Of a stretch of 64,000 nt of DNA, positions 17,701 through 27,030 are shown in pieces. The notes below the pieces were generated by a model that had not been told where the DNA came from, made no database searches, and saw only the letters and a program-made list of their open reading frames with translations. The number at the start of each line of letters is the position of its first letter. The stretch's first letter is position 1. The position numbers and the translations under genes are program-made. The stretch is from DAOPYU01 sp942493245. Its GTDB lineage: Bacteria > Sumerlaeota > Sumerlaeia > UBA8349. The stretch spans positions 3,782,001 to 3,846,000 of the forward strand of contig OW818685.1 of the NCBI GenBank assembly GCA_942493245.1. The letters are read 5' to 3'.

Positions 17701-18191
17701 AAGCCAATGAAGAAATGAAACGGAACTGGACCATAACGGACAAGGGCGAGTTGTTCTTTGACGGCAAGGGCTTCAGCCTGGCCACCATACGCGAGGACTA
17801 TGGCGATTTCGAGATGATGGTGGACTGGAAGATCGAACCCGAGGGGGACAGCGGCATTTACCTGCGCGGCACGCCGCAGGTGCAGATCTGGGACGCAAAT
17901 TCGAGAAAAATCGGTTCGGGGGGGCTTTACAACAACGAAAAGAATCCTTCCAAACCCACAGAAATCGCCGACAATCCGGCGGGCGAATGGAATTCGTTCC
18001 GAATCAAAATGGTGGGAGACAAGGTAACTGTTTTCCTGAACGGGAAACTCGTGGTGGACAATGTGACGATGGAAAACTACTGGGACCGCAACCAGCCGAT
18101 CTTCCCGACCGGCCAGATCGAATTGCAGTGCCACGGCAACCCCGTCTATTTCCGCAACATCTACCTGCGGGAACTCCCGCGCGGGAAATAA
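14772..18191 (+). CDS. exported HEAT-repeat protein with two DUF1080 domains
   Basis: A 1139-residue protein. A signal peptide or anchor (residues about 10-32, LAGVILLLALIVGLGTVWG) is followed by an Ala/Leu-rich array of HEAT/Armadillo-type helical repeats (about 40-710; repeated pattern ALAQIGDLKSEPV, LEALTAIADPKDLPVL). Two DUF1080 domains follow: about 725-915 (GFVSLFNGKDLSGWVG ... FRNIRIKELP) and about 935-1137 (GFVALFNGKDLTGWKG ... FRNIYLRELP). DUF1080 members hydrolyse 3-keto-glycosides. The HEAT array probably provides a binding surface. The two catalytic domains differ clearly from each other (only the second has GDSGIYLRGTPQVQIWD), so they may take different substrates. GAGGAAAGGAG precedes the ATG. 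It forms an operon with the Tat-exported oxidoreductase. Confidence 0.9.
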   Translation: MKRESKWNRRLAGVILLLALIVGLGTVWGTSPAVEEILAKGRGANSQEATDLTKRLVALGPEALGEVCAMLVAQGAGDDVNARFALSGATMHVSRAGAEAERKMVVGVFLDALKKASNSEVKAFLIERLRFIAKDESVPALAEYLTDETLCDWSARTLVTINSDASRAALVAALPGAKGTCQMRIAQALGDLREAKALEALSGLAKSNDKAIQKAALYALAQIGDLKSEPVLMQAVAASEGYELAELRAYYFKYLQNLAESKGEKQKKCAEICRQIIKSHTDPQHAAVQCAALSILVKAEGEGAMADLTQASENPSKEVRQAALSLVQGFPGKAVTETWAARAEKAATPEMQAETLAMLAARGDAAALPVAEKLTRHADPSVRLAAVDAVLALKAEAGQGALIEMLKTVTPEEAPALAGRLALLPGDAPMAAIAAALPTLPPATQATLVGVLGQRNATAQSGSVLELVKSNDPAVRTAALEALTAIADPKDLPVLVKCLVQASDGREETMARRAVVTTANRIADKEQRATALLEALKNAEKSARARLVTALAGIGGVEALKVVAADAKSEDAAAREVAIRTLSKWVDGSAAEVLFSAAESTPEMNLHVVALKAYIEMVGKSAASDTDKVKGFEQALTVAKRPDEKKLAIGQLAKVRTVESLQLVAKSLDDAALQAEAAAAVIQIVCPAEGEPLKGDEALKALQKAVKLVKNPDEAKRASGVLEQVEGFVSLFNGKDLSGWVGNTKGYVAEDGRIVVHPELGGGNLYTEKEYSDFVFRFEFKLTPGANNGLGIRAPIEGDAAYAAMELQIIDNTHEKYKDLQPYQYHGSIYGVVAAKREFLKPVGEWNSQEVVAQGNRIKVILNGETIVDADLKEATQNGTADHRDHPGLFNKSGRIGFLGHGDPLEFRNIRIKELPAVPEKATTPSAGPLNTPPDGFVALFNGKDLTGWKGLARSPLDNPIKRAEAKPEEMKAALEKANEEMKRNWTITDKGELFFDGKGFSLATIREDYGDFEMMVDWKIEPEGDSGIYLRGTPQVQIWDANSRKIGSGGLYNNEKNPSKPTEIADNPAGEWNSFRIKMVGDKVTVFLNGKLVVDNVTMENYWDRNQPIFPTGQIELQCHGNPVYFRNIYLRELPRGK

Positions 18192-18227
18192 GCGGTTCGG
18201 CGGTCAAGCGCATCGGACCCGTCTGAG

Positions 18228-18287
18228 AATCCGGCGGCTCAGGAATTCCCGTTTTTGTAGGAATCCAGGAGCCGCCGGATTGTTTTT
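18228..18287 (+). terminator. intrinsic terminator overlapping the convergent gene end
   Basis: A 13-bp perfect stem (AATCCGGCGGCTC 18228-18240, GAGCCGCCGGATT 18269-18281), then G and TTTTT. It serves the plus-strand HEAT-DUF1080 gene, although its right arm lies inside the last codons of the minus-strand kinase gene. Confidence 0.8.
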
Positions 18288-20770
18288 GCCAGTTCTTCAG
18301 TCGAGATGGGTTTCTTGATAAATTCCCGAATACCCAGTTTGTGGACTCGTTCGGTCGTATCGGCATCGTAGAAACCGGAGCAGAGGATGATCGGCACATC
18401 GGGACGCAGGGTCAGAATTTCACGGGCAAAAGCGGTTCCCGTGAGTTGGGGCATGCTCAGGTCCGTGACCACGAGATCGAACGCATCGGGATCCTCCTGA
18501 AACGCATCGAGGGCTTCGGTGGAGGACGTGAAGGCCCGGACGTCGTAACCGAGCTCTTCGAGCAGCGTCTGCTCGAGGTAGGCGATCATGCGCTCGTCGT
18601 CCACGAACAGGATGCGTTCGTTACCGCGCAGGTTGCGCGCCTGCAGGGGCGGCATCTGGGAAGGTACGGAGGGGTATGCTTCTTTGGTTTCCTGCGTCAT
18701 GGCAGGCAGCAAGACCTCGAATTTGGCGCCGCGATTGGTTTCACTCTCAACCCGAATCAGACCACCGTGCGCTTTCACGATTCCCTGGACGGTGGCCAGT
18801 CCCAAACCGTGGCCGGCGTTCTTCGAGGGCGTCTTGGTGGAGAAGTACGGCTCGAAAATCTTCTGTTGAATCTCTTTGGGAATGCCCGGACCGGTGTCTT
18901 CCACAATAAACTGGATATAAAGCCCCGGAGACAAATCGGGGCACTCCACCAGTTGGACGGAGTTCTCGGTCAATTCGACCGTGTTTAGAGAGACGGTAAT
19001 GGAGCCTCCGGCTTCCTGAAGCGCCTGACTGGCGTTGGCGCACAGGTTCATGACGACCTGGTGAATACTGGTGGGATCGGCGCACACGGCAGGACAGTGG
19101 GTCTCGATGTGGCTGAGGATGTCTATGGAGGCAGGCACGGTGGCGCGCAGCAGGGAAACCGCTTCCTTCACGATCGGGTGGAGGAAAATGGGGTGCTTGG
19201 CGTGGTTTTCCAGATGACTGAAGGCCAGAATATGGTGAACCAGCGCGGCGGCCCGTTTGCCAGCCTGGGCAATATGTTCGAGATTCTGGTACACCTTGCT
19301 GTCCGGTTTCACATCGCGTTTGGCCAGTTCCGTGAAACCCAGCAGGCCGCTGAGAATGTTGTTGAAGTCGTGAGCAATTCCACCCGCCAGAGAACCGATG
19401 GCTTCGAGCTTCTGGGCTTCGCGCAATTGCGATTCCAGAAGGCTCTGGCGCGAGATGTCCTGCCAGGTACAGACAAAATGCAGGATCCGTCCGGTCTGGT
19501 CTCGAACCGGGGCGATGACAATTTCGACCTCTATGGTCTGACCTTCGCTGTTCTGGCTGGTCGCCCGAATGGTGGACGCCTCGAATTGCTGGAAATTGCT
19601 GGCCGCATCCAGCGTCAACGGCGGAGCGTCTTCTTCGCGGCCGTGAATCAGGGTCTCGATCTTTCGTCCCCCGAGTTCTTCTGTCGAATACCCCAGAAAC
19701 TGTTCAAAAGCGGGGTTGGCGTAGCGCACAATCCCTTCCGGATCGGTCACGATCGAGGGATGGGGAGTGACCTCGAGGGTCGAGTCGAGTTGCCGGCGTT
19801 GTTCCTCGGCCAATCGGCGTTCGGTAATGTCGCGCACCACCACGACGATCTGCGTCTGCGAGGAATCTTCATCGCACAGGACGGAGTAACATTCTTCGAC
19901 ATAGCGTTCTTTGCCCTGTTGGGCAATCACCCGGTATTCCATCTGTCCATGAGTCGCGCTTTGGATAGCCTGGGCACGCTGCGCTTGAAAGCCGGGCAAA
20001 TCCTCCGGATGGACAACATCTTCCCACCGGACTCGATTCTGGATATAGGCGTCCGCGGGTACGCCGGTCAGCGTTTCCACGGCGGGATTGGCCTGCAGGA
20101 TGGAGCCGTCCTGAGCAAAAAGAATGACCCCGTCGCGCGCGGAACTCGACACCAGACGATATTGGGATTCGGACCACTTGACCTGGCTGTAGAGCGCGTG
20201 GGAAGTCAAGGCCCGCGAGATTCGCTGAGCGATAATGGCCAGAATCTGTTCCGTATCGCGGCTGAAAGCCTGGGGACGCGAGTGGCTCAGGTTGAGCACG
20301 CCGACCGCTTCGCGGTTGAGGGTCAGGGGATAGCACAGGAGGGAACGAACGGTGATGTTTGTTTCGGAGATCTCGAGGAAACTTTTGGCCTCGGTCACAT
20401 CGTCAATACGCCGGGGGATCCCGGAGGAGAAAACCTGACCGACAATACCTTCTCCCGCCTGGAAACGCTTTCCCTGCCACACGCCGGGCCGGTAGGTACG
20501 GCTCTGTTCTTCGAAGGGGCTATAGGCGGCTCGCAGTTCCAGGTATTCGCCCGAGGCGTCAAGCAACATCAGCGAGCAGTTTTCGGCCAGAAGGCCCCTG
20601 GCCAGAATTTCGAGAATACTGCGCGCCAGGGTGTCGGTATCCGGGTTCGTGCTGTCTATCTCGTCAATCTGACGCAGAATAGACAACCCCTGCACCAGCC
20701 GCTCGTGGCGGCTGGTCATCTCTCGCAGCGCATCCGAATAGAGCTTGATCTTTGTCTGATCGTCCATCAT
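18239..20770 (-). CDS. hybrid sensor histidine kinase (GAF-PAS-PAS-HisKA-HATPase-REC)
   Basis: An 843-residue soluble hybrid kinase. The order is: short coiled coil (about 1-30), GAF (about 30-190), two PAS domains (about 205-325 and 335-460), HisKA with the phospho-acceptor His in GGIAHDFNNILSGLLG, HATPase_c with N and G boxes (MNLCANASQAL, DTGPGIP, GHGLGLATV), and a C-terminal receiver (ILFVDDERM, phospho-Asp in VVTDLSMP, Lys in IKKPIS). No transmembrane segments, so it senses cytoplasmic signals. The AHDFNN form of the His box is common in hybrid kinases of environmental bacteria. The start is ATG 20770, with AAGAGG 7 nt upstream; a GTG lies one codon earlier. The HDOD gene lies 235 bp upstream on the same strand. 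Confidence 0.92.
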   Translation of the reverse strand: MMDDQTKIKLYSDALREMTSRHERLVQGLSILRQIDEIDSTNPDTDTLARSILEILARGLLAENCSLMLLDASGEYLELRAAYSPFEEQSRTYRPGVWQGKRFQAGEGIVGQVFSSGIPRRIDDVTEAKSFLEISETNITVRSLLCYPLTLNREAVGVLNLSHSRPQAFSRDTEQILAIIAQRISRALTSHALYSQVKWSESQYRLVSSSARDGVILFAQDGSILQANPAVETLTGVPADAYIQNRVRWEDVVHPEDLPGFQAQRAQAIQSATHGQMEYRVIAQQGKERYVEECYSVLCDEDSSQTQIVVVVRDITERRLAEEQRRQLDSTLEVTPHPSIVTDPEGIVRYANPAFEQFLGYSTEELGGRKIETLIHGREEDAPPLTLDAASNFQQFEASTIRATSQNSEGQTIEVEIVIAPVRDQTGRILHFVCTWQDISRQSLLESQLREAQKLEAIGSLAGGIAHDFNNILSGLLGFTELAKRDVKPDSKVYQNLEHIAQAGKRAAALVHHILAFSHLENHAKHPIFLHPIVKEAVSLLRATVPASIDILSHIETHCPAVCADPTSIHQVVMNLCANASQALQEAGGSITVSLNTVELTENSVQLVECPDLSPGLYIQFIVEDTGPGIPKEIQQKIFEPYFSTKTPSKNAGHGLGLATVQGIVKAHGGLIRVESETNRGAKFEVLLPAMTQETKEAYPSVPSQMPPLQARNLRGNERILFVDDERMIAYLEQTLLEELGYDVRAFTSSTEALDAFQEDPDAFDLVVTDLSMPQLTGTAFAREILTLRPDVPIILCSGFYDADTTERVHKLGIREFIKKPISTEELAKTIRRLLDSYKNGNS

Positions 20771-21005
20771 CACTGAACCTCTTGCTGTCGTATCGTTCTT
20801 GGAGCGGGAGCAGTCGCCTGGCTGAAAATATGCTTGTCAGGACTCATCAATATCCAAGTGGAGCGAGTGATTTGGTTCTTGTTTGTGCGATTACGCTATT
20901 ATCCTGTCTGGACGATTCTTCAGGAGACCTCAGAGACGACTCCCCGTTCGTGTCAAAACACGGCCGGACTTCCTTCCCGAGGGGCCGTCCTGTCGTTTCC
21001 CTTTC

Positions 21006-21872
21006 CTAAGTTGTGATGAGGTTGAGCAATTCTCGTGTTTTTTCCCGGGACTCCTGGGTTTTCTCGGTCAGATACAGCACATCCTCGTGACTCAACCCCA
21101 GAGAATTCGCGGTATTCGTCTCTGTAGGAAGAATCTGCGGGTCGCCAGCCCAGCCAAACCCGGCCATTCGAGCCACCCGATCGGCCAGATTGGCCACACC
21201 CCGATCGGTCAGATAGGGGCCAGTGACATCGGAAGTCACATAGAAACCCCGGATCATCGCGATAATGGCCGGAGGAAACCGCCAGTTTTCACTGACCCAC
21301 CCACCCACTTCGGCGTGGTCGGTCTCGAGGTATTCCCGTTCCACGTCGCGAATAGGCCGCTCGGTCGCCAGGGCTTCTTGATAGACCGTATTGTAAATCT
21401 CTTTTTCAGCCAGCGAAAGAATATACTTGCCGATGTCGTGCAGCAGTCCGCCCGTGAAACAGGCGCCAGCCGTCAGACCCAGCCGTGGGTGACGCTGGGC
21501 CATCAGTTCCGCCGCTTTGGCGGTTCCGAGGGAATGCATCCAGAAGTCGAGCGGGTCCAGGGTTTTCTGGTTCTTCTTCGAAAACGAGTGGATCACCGAG
21601 GTGGCCAGAGTCAGCAGGCGCACCGTATCGAAACCCATCAGAACGACCGCCCGCCGGATGGTGTCCACGCGCGAAGGCAAACCGTAGTAGGCGGAATTGG
21701 CCAATCGCAACACCTGCACCGAAATCGCCTGGTCGCATTCCAGAATACTGGTCAGATCGCCCGTCGAGGATTTCTCGTCGTCAATCGTTTCCAGAATCTG
21801 CTCCATCACCTGAGGCAGGGTGGGCAGGGCTTCGAGTTCAAAGAGTTTTTGCATCAAAGGGTGATTCAGCAT
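21006..21872 (-). CDS. HDOD-domain signalling protein
   Basis: A 288-residue protein consisting of an HDOD domain, a metal-free HD-like fold. LPTLPQVMEQIL opens the domain, LILECDQAISVQVLRLANSAYYG-like sequence forms the core, and HDIGKYIL is the HD-like motif. HDOD proteins act in signal transduction rather than as phosphodiesterases, often beside two-component systems, as here. The open frame extends to 21986, but the ATG at 21872 (MLNHPLMQKLFELE) begins just before the domain and has AGGA about 9 nt upstream. Translation could also start at the next Met. Confidence 0.85.
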   Translation of the reverse strand: MLNHPLMQKLFELEALPTLPQVMEQILETIDDEKSSTGDLTSILECDQAISVQVLRLANSAYYGLPSRVDTIRRAVVLMGFDTVRLLTLATSVIHSFSKKNQKTLDPLDFWMHSLGTAKAAELMAQRHPRLGLTAGACFTGGLLHDIGKYILSLAEKEIYNTVYQEALATERPIRDVEREYLETDHAEVGGWVSENWRFPPAIIAMIRGFYVTSDVTGPYLTDRGVANLADRVARMAGFGWAGDPQILPTETNTANSLGLSHEDVLYLTEKTQESREKTRELLNLITT

Positions 21873-22584
21873 GAAACGATCCTGGCCACGGTCCGAAAGG
21901 AACAAGGAAATACCGCGAACGGAAGCGCCATCCCCGTCTCGGGACACGGCAACCCCCTCTTTCTCCGGAAAGAAGTCCGGGCACACACCGGCGGGAGTGT
22001 AGCATCCACCTGAGATTTTTCACAAGCTAATTGTGCATTTCTGCACCCGGGCAAGACGGCCAACTCTTGATACTTCAGAGGTTTGAACGTTTATAGAACC
22101 CGTTCTGGCGATTGGGAAGCAGGAGCGCACAAAAGAAAAAGACGCCCCCGCGTTATCCGAATTTTCACCCAGATTGGCGTCAATCTGAAAACCGTGTTGA
22201 GTGTCCATGCCCATGCCATGACTCCCGCACAACCCTGTAACTCGGACCCGATTCCAAATCAAGGGACACGGTCAGAACCTGCTGTCGGCAACCTGTTATC
22301 CGCGTTTTCGCGTCCTCTCCCGTCCCTACCGAATCAGGACGTTTCCAGTAAAATTCATCAGTCCAGACAGTTGAAAGAACTGGACTTTCTGGTATATTTC
22401 ATGTCTTTTATGAGTTGAGAGAACATCGAAGACAACCGCCGGCCCTGGACTCTCCGGGAGGCGGAAAATGAGCAGTCCAGGACAAGACGTCCACTTTCTC
22501 AGAAAACTGAATGCAAAGAAAGAATTCTCCGCGATCAAAGGCCCCTCGCACTATTCTTCTGAAAACCAAGGAGTCAACGTATTC
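21873..22584. other. divergent intergenic region
   Basis: About 710 bp between the HDOD gene (-) and the first giant GLUG gene (+). No gene is supported. A plausible plus-strand promoter lies at 22371-22398. Confidence 0.5.
22371..22398 (+). promoter_or_regulatory. candidate promoter of the GLUG gene pair
   Basis: TTGAAA (22371-22376), a 16-bp spacer and TATATT (22393-22398), about 190 bp upstream of the chosen start. It is a good sigma70-like match, but it rests on sequence only. Confidence 0.45.
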
Positions 22585-25500
22585 ATGTCGTCCATCAACC
22601 TGAAGTTCCTCCCCCTCTCTCCCTTCCTCTGGACCCCGTCCCCAGATATTTTCCGCGTGATAATCCCGCCTCGGGGAAAGAAGCCTTTCCTCCTGCTCCT
22701 GACGCTCTGCCTCGGTTTCGCCTGCGCCGGCGCCCCGAGCGCCCTGGCTCAGACGGCGGTCGCGCCCACCGTGGGCGACGGCCTGACCCTCGCCACGGCG
22801 TACCAGATCAACGAGTTGGGGAACCTCGTCTGGCTCGGAGAACGCGCCGCCGCCAACGACACCGCCGGGAAATACTACACGTTGATGAATGACATTGACG
22901 CCTCGGTGACGGCCACCTGGAACGATGTGGGGACGTCGGAAACAGACGTTCTGGAAGGCTTTAAACCTATTGGAACCTATTCCAATCCTGACACCACCTC
23001 CTTCCGGGGATTTTTCGACGGAAACGGGAAAAAGATCATGGGACTGACGATCAACCGCCCCGATACGGACTATGTGGGTCTCTTTGGCTATGTCAGGGAG
23101 ACGGGCAGCATCAAAAACCTGACAATGGAGAGAGGTTGGGTAACAGGCGAAGACATTGTTGGGGGAATCGTCGGAGACAATTACGGCGGCCGGATGACCA
23201 ATTGTATTGCAAATATACGGGTAACAGGGCGCAATTATGTTGGAGGAATAGTTGGTAACAACGTTACGGGCATAATGACCTTCTGTTACGCCACAGGAGC
23301 GGTAAATGGACGAAACGAAATAGGGGGATTGATAGGAACTCAAAATAGCGGGACGATCAAAAACTGTTTTGCTACAGGAACTGTTACGGGGACGTACTCG
23401 CTTGGAGGATTGGTCGGTTCCAGTTATTACGACTCGGTTGCGAATTGTTTCGCTACGGGTAAAGTAACAGGAATCATTACAATTGGAGGATTAATTGGTA
23501 GGGCATCTGAAGCGAAGATCTCCGCCTGTTATTGGGACAAAGAGGCGACTGGATGGGACATTTCGGCAGGCGGCACAGGGGCAACTGCGAAAACAACCGC
23601 CGAAATGAAACAACAAGCGACTTTTGCGGGATGGGATTTTGCCTCTGTCTGGGAAATTGCTGAGGGACAAAGCTACCCCTATCTTCGTTTCGCGCGTCCC
23701 CCGTTTCGTTTGAGTGTGACGGTGGACGGTTCTGGATCCCTGACATTGAACCCATCCGGAACAACGGTCTATGCTCCGGGAATTTCTGCCCGTTACGACG
23801 CAGGGACAACCGTAACGATGGATGTGACGGTGTCGGATCCGAGATACCGTTTCGCGGGGTGGATCGGTCCGGTTGCCAACCCCACAACCACTTCCACCAC
23901 CGTGCTCATGGATACCCACAAGAGCGTAATCGCACACCTCGAACTCAACGCATATCGTCTGACGACTGAAGCGGTGCATGGTTCCGTGGCGAAGTCTCCC
24001 GACCAGACCACCTATACCTATGGGACCGTTGTGACGTTGACGGCCATTCCTGACGAGGGATACCTTTTTGCCGGGTGGACAGGAGCGGTGGCAGACCGCA
24101 CAGCCGTATCCACCACTCTGGTCATGAATGGTCACCAGACCGTCTCGGCGCGTTTCCTGCGCAGCTACGAAATCCGGACCCTGGCCGAACTCCAGGCTAT
24201 CGCCACGGGGGACCTCACGGGATACTACACCCTGATGAACGACATCGACGCATCGGACACGGCGAACTGGAACGATATCGCAACCACAACGGCCACCCTG
24301 GAAGGCTTCCGTCCGATTGGAATTAGTTCCAGTCCCGACACCAACTCCTTCCAGGGCGTCTTCGACGGAAACGGGAAGAAGATCACAGGGGTGACGATCA
24401 ATCGGTCCGGGATGAATGGTGTCGGATTGTTTGGCTGTGTCGGCAAAGGGGGCGAGGTTCGGAATTTGATACTGACCGAGGGTTCGATAACAGGTTCCGA
24501 TCAGTATATTGGAGGTTTGGTGGGGTACAACAGGCAAGGCGCCATTACAAGTTGTACCGTTAGCAACACGATCAAGGGAAAAAACGCGAATGTGGGCGGA
24601 TTGATTGGTTACAACTATGGCGGTTCTGTCACTGCGTGTTCCGCCTCAGGTGTTATTACGGGTACGAATCTACGTTCTGTTGGTGGCTTGGTTGGGGAAA
24701 ATACCGGCTCGATTACCAATTGTTCCGCCTCCGGCACGGTAACCGGTTCAGGGTCGTTCTGGTATATTGGCGGATTAGTTGGGAAAAATAGCGGTTCGAT
24801 TGCAAACAGTTTTGCTTCTGGCCCGGCAGAAGGTTCCTTTGAAGGATCTTTAGATGCCGGTGGACTGGCTGGAAGGAACAGTGGATCGATTCAAAATAGC
24901 TTTGCCAGCGGGACTGTAGTTGGAAACGCAGGTTCATCTCTTGGGGCGAACCTGTCTCTTGGCGGTTTGGTTGGATACTTGGAGAAAGGAACACTGACCC
25001 ATTGTTTTGCCATTGGAGCGGTGACGGGCCAAAAAGTTATATCCCTTCAAATTGGAGGGATGATCGGCAACAGGGCGGGGGGAAAGATCTCCGCCTGTTA
25101 CTGGGATATGGAAACCTCGGGCCAGACCACTTCAGTGGGGGGAACGGGAGTTATGGGGAAAACCACCGCCGAGATGAAGCGGAAGGCGACCTTTCAACCC
25201 GGAGGAGGGACGGAGGCTGACGATTGGGATTTTACAACCGTCTGGGGGATCGTCGAGGGTCAAACTTATCCTTACCTGCGGGCCACGTCAGCCCCTCCCT
25301 TGTTTCGTCTGGATGTTTCGATCACGGGTCAGGGATCGGTGACACTGGACCCGCCCGGTGGGACCTATGCGCCGGGAACCACCGTGACGCTGACAGCCAC
25401 GGCAGCCGCTGGCTATCATTTTGCAGACTGGACAGGCGGGGTGACAAACCGCGACACCACTGTCACCACGGTCGTTCTGGATACCCACAAGAGCGTGACG

Positions 25501-26934
25501 GCACATTTCCTTCCCCACTATGAAATCCGGACCCTGGCCGAACTCCAATCTGTCGCTACCGGGGATCTCACGGGGTACTATACCCTGATGAACGATATTG
25601 ACGCGTCGGACACGGAGAACTGGAACGACGCGGGAACCACCACGGACACCCTCGAAGGGTTCCAGCCCATTGGGATTTACTCCAATCCCGATACCACCTC
25701 CTTCCGCGGGGTTTTCGACGGAAATGGGAAAAAGATCCTGGGTCTGACGATCAATCGTTCCAAGACGAACTACGTTGGTCTGTTTGGTTGTGTCAGTAAA
25801 TCAGGTGAAATCCGAAACCTGACCCTCGAGGGAGAGAAAGTAACAGGGGCGACAAGTGTCGGGGGATTGGCAGGAGTCAATGCCGGCACGATCGTGAACT
25901 GTTCATCCCAGGGTTCCTTGGCTGGCGCTACGAATGTTGGCGGATTGGCTGGGCTCAACAGCGGCACGGTGAGAAACGGCTTCACCACCGGTATGGTAAA
26001 GGGAACCGTGGGGGTCGGCGGGTTGACCGGAGTCAACAATGGTACGGCGATAAAATCCGTCTCTTCTGCTTTTGTGACTGGAACCCAGATGGTTGGCGGA
26101 CTGATCGGGAATAACAGCGACGGCACAGTGACCAATTGCTCCGCGCACGGAGTGGTAACGAGCAACAGCGAAGGGGGAGGGTTGATCGGGATCAACCAAT
26201 ACGGCAGCACCATTCAAAATAGCTTCGCCACCGGCGCGGCCACAGGGCGGTACAGCGGCGGGTTGGTTGGATACAATTCCAGTCTCGGTGTCATTGCCAA
26301 ATGTTTCGCCACCGGTACAGTAACGGGGACGGGTCCGATGATGCGTGTTGGCGGGTTGGTTGGGTCCAGTATGGGAGGAGGTACCATTACAAACAGTTTT
26401 GCCACCGGTACGGTGACGGGAACAGGATCATATGTTGGCGGATTGAGCGGATTCTACGGAATGACATCGATCACAGCCTGTTACTGGGACATGGAGACGA
26501 CGGGCCAGACCTCCTCGTCGGGAAGCGATACCCGTTTTGGAAAAACCACCGCCGAAATGAAGCGCCAAGCGACCTTCCAGCCGGGTGGTGGGACGGGAGC
26601 CACCGACTGGGATTTCACGTCCGTCTGGGGAATCTTCGAGGGAGAGACGTATCCCTTCCTGCGGACGGTGGCGCCGTTGTGCCGCCTGAGCGTCGCGGTC
26701 GAGGGAGCGGGGACGGTGGCGGTCAGTCCGTCGGGAACATTCTTTGCGGAGGGGACCGAGGTCACCCTGACCGCCCGGCCCGCCGCCGGGTCGCGGTTTG
26801 TGCGGTGGACGGGCGACGTGCCGGTGGGCGCCGCGGGCCGGAACCCGCTGAAGTTCACGATTCAGAAAGACACCTCGCTCACGGTCCGGTTCGAGCCAGC
26901 GGGTTCCCAACCGGCGATGTGGATGGTGCGGTAA
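22585..26934 (+). CDS. giant exported GLUG/InlB-B-repeat protein 1
   Basis: A 1449-residue secreted protein. A long basic N-region and hydrophobic core (LLLLTLCLGFACAGAPSALAQ) form an extended signal peptide. Three large modules follow (nt about 22740-23690, 24166-25290, 25520-26670). Each opens with EIRTLAELQ...GYYTLMNDIDAS...NWND and FDGNGKKI.GLTINR, runs through GLUG repeats (GGLVGxNxGxIxNCxAxGxVTG) that stack as a beta-solenoid, and closes with ACYWDMET...GKTTAEMK.QATF...YPYLR. InlB-B-like domains separate the modules (TVTLTATAAAGYHFADWTG). It is likely a surface or matrix adhesin. No LPXTG, PEP-CTERM or autotransporter barrel is visible; it ends QPAMWMVR. The ATG at 22585 has AAGGAG 11 bp upstream; an in-frame start at 22468 is less likely. 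The paralogue follows after 96 bp. Confidence 0.85.
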   Translation: MSSINLKFLPLSPFLWTPSPDIFRVIIPPRGKKPFLLLLTLCLGFACAGAPSALAQTAVAPTVGDGLTLATAYQINELGNLVWLGERAAANDTAGKYYTLMNDIDASVTATWNDVGTSETDVLEGFKPIGTYSNPDTTSFRGFFDGNGKKIMGLTINRPDTDYVGLFGYVRETGSIKNLTMERGWVTGEDIVGGIVGDNYGGRMTNCIANIRVTGRNYVGGIVGNNVTGIMTFCYATGAVNGRNEIGGLIGTQNSGTIKNCFATGTVTGTYSLGGLVGSSYYDSVANCFATGKVTGIITIGGLIGRASEAKISACYWDKEATGWDISAGGTGATAKTTAEMKQQATFAGWDFASVWEIAEGQSYPYLRFARPPFRLSVTVDGSGSLTLNPSGTTVYAPGISARYDAGTTVTMDVTVSDPRYRFAGWIGPVANPTTTSTTVLMDTHKSVIAHLELNAYRLTTEAVHGSVAKSPDQTTYTYGTVVTLTAIPDEGYLFAGWTGAVADRTAVSTTLVMNGHQTVSARFLRSYEIRTLAELQAIATGDLTGYYTLMNDIDASDTANWNDIATTTATLEGFRPIGISSSPDTNSFQGVFDGNGKKITGVTINRSGMNGVGLFGCVGKGGEVRNLILTEGSITGSDQYIGGLVGYNRQGAITSCTVSNTIKGKNANVGGLIGYNYGGSVTACSASGVITGTNLRSVGGLVGENTGSITNCSASGTVTGSGSFWYIGGLVGKNSGSIANSFASGPAEGSFEGSLDAGGLAGRNSGSIQNSFASGTVVGNAGSSLGANLSLGGLVGYLEKGTLTHCFAIGAVTGQKVISLQIGGMIGNRAGGKISACYWDMETSGQTTSVGGTGVMGKTTAEMKRKATFQPGGGTEADDWDFTTVWGIVEGQTYPYLRATSAPPLFRLDVSITGQGSVTLDPPGGTYAPGTTVTLTATAAAGYHFADWTGGVTNRDTTVTTVVLDTHKSVTAHFLPHYEIRTLAELQSVATGDLTGYYTLMNDIDASDTENWNDAGTTTDTLEGFQPIGIYSNPDTTSFRGVFDGNGKKILGLTINRSKTNYVGLFGCVSKSGEIRNLTLEGEKVTGATSVGGLAGVNAGTIVNCSSQGSLAGATNVGGLAGLNSGTVRNGFTTGMVKGTVGVGGLTGVNNGTAIKSVSSAFVTGTQMVGGLIGNNSDGTVTNCSAHGVVTSNSEGGGLIGINQYGSTIQNSFATGAATGRYSGGLVGYNSSLGVIAKCFATGTVTGTGPMMRVGGLVGSSMGGGTITNSFATGTVTGTGSYVGGLSGFYGMTSITACYWDMETTGQTSSSGSDTRFGKTTAEMKRQATFQPGGGTGATDWDFTSVWGIFEGETYPFLRTVAPLCRLSVAVEGAGTVAVSPSGTFFAEGTEVTLTARPAAGSRFVRWTGDVPVGAAGRNPLKFTIQKDTSLTVRFEPAGSQPAMWMVR

Positions 26935-27030
26935 AGACAGATAGGAAGCAACCCGCAAACCCCGGTGCGTCACAATCTGAAGATTTTGAACGACACATTT
27001 CCCACATCGGTAAGGAGTACGCAGATCGCC

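Noticed and set aside
15873..18134. 753-codon open frame on the minus strand
   Set aside because: It is antisense to the DUF1080/HEAT gene with the same composition artefact and no ribosome-binding site or family match.
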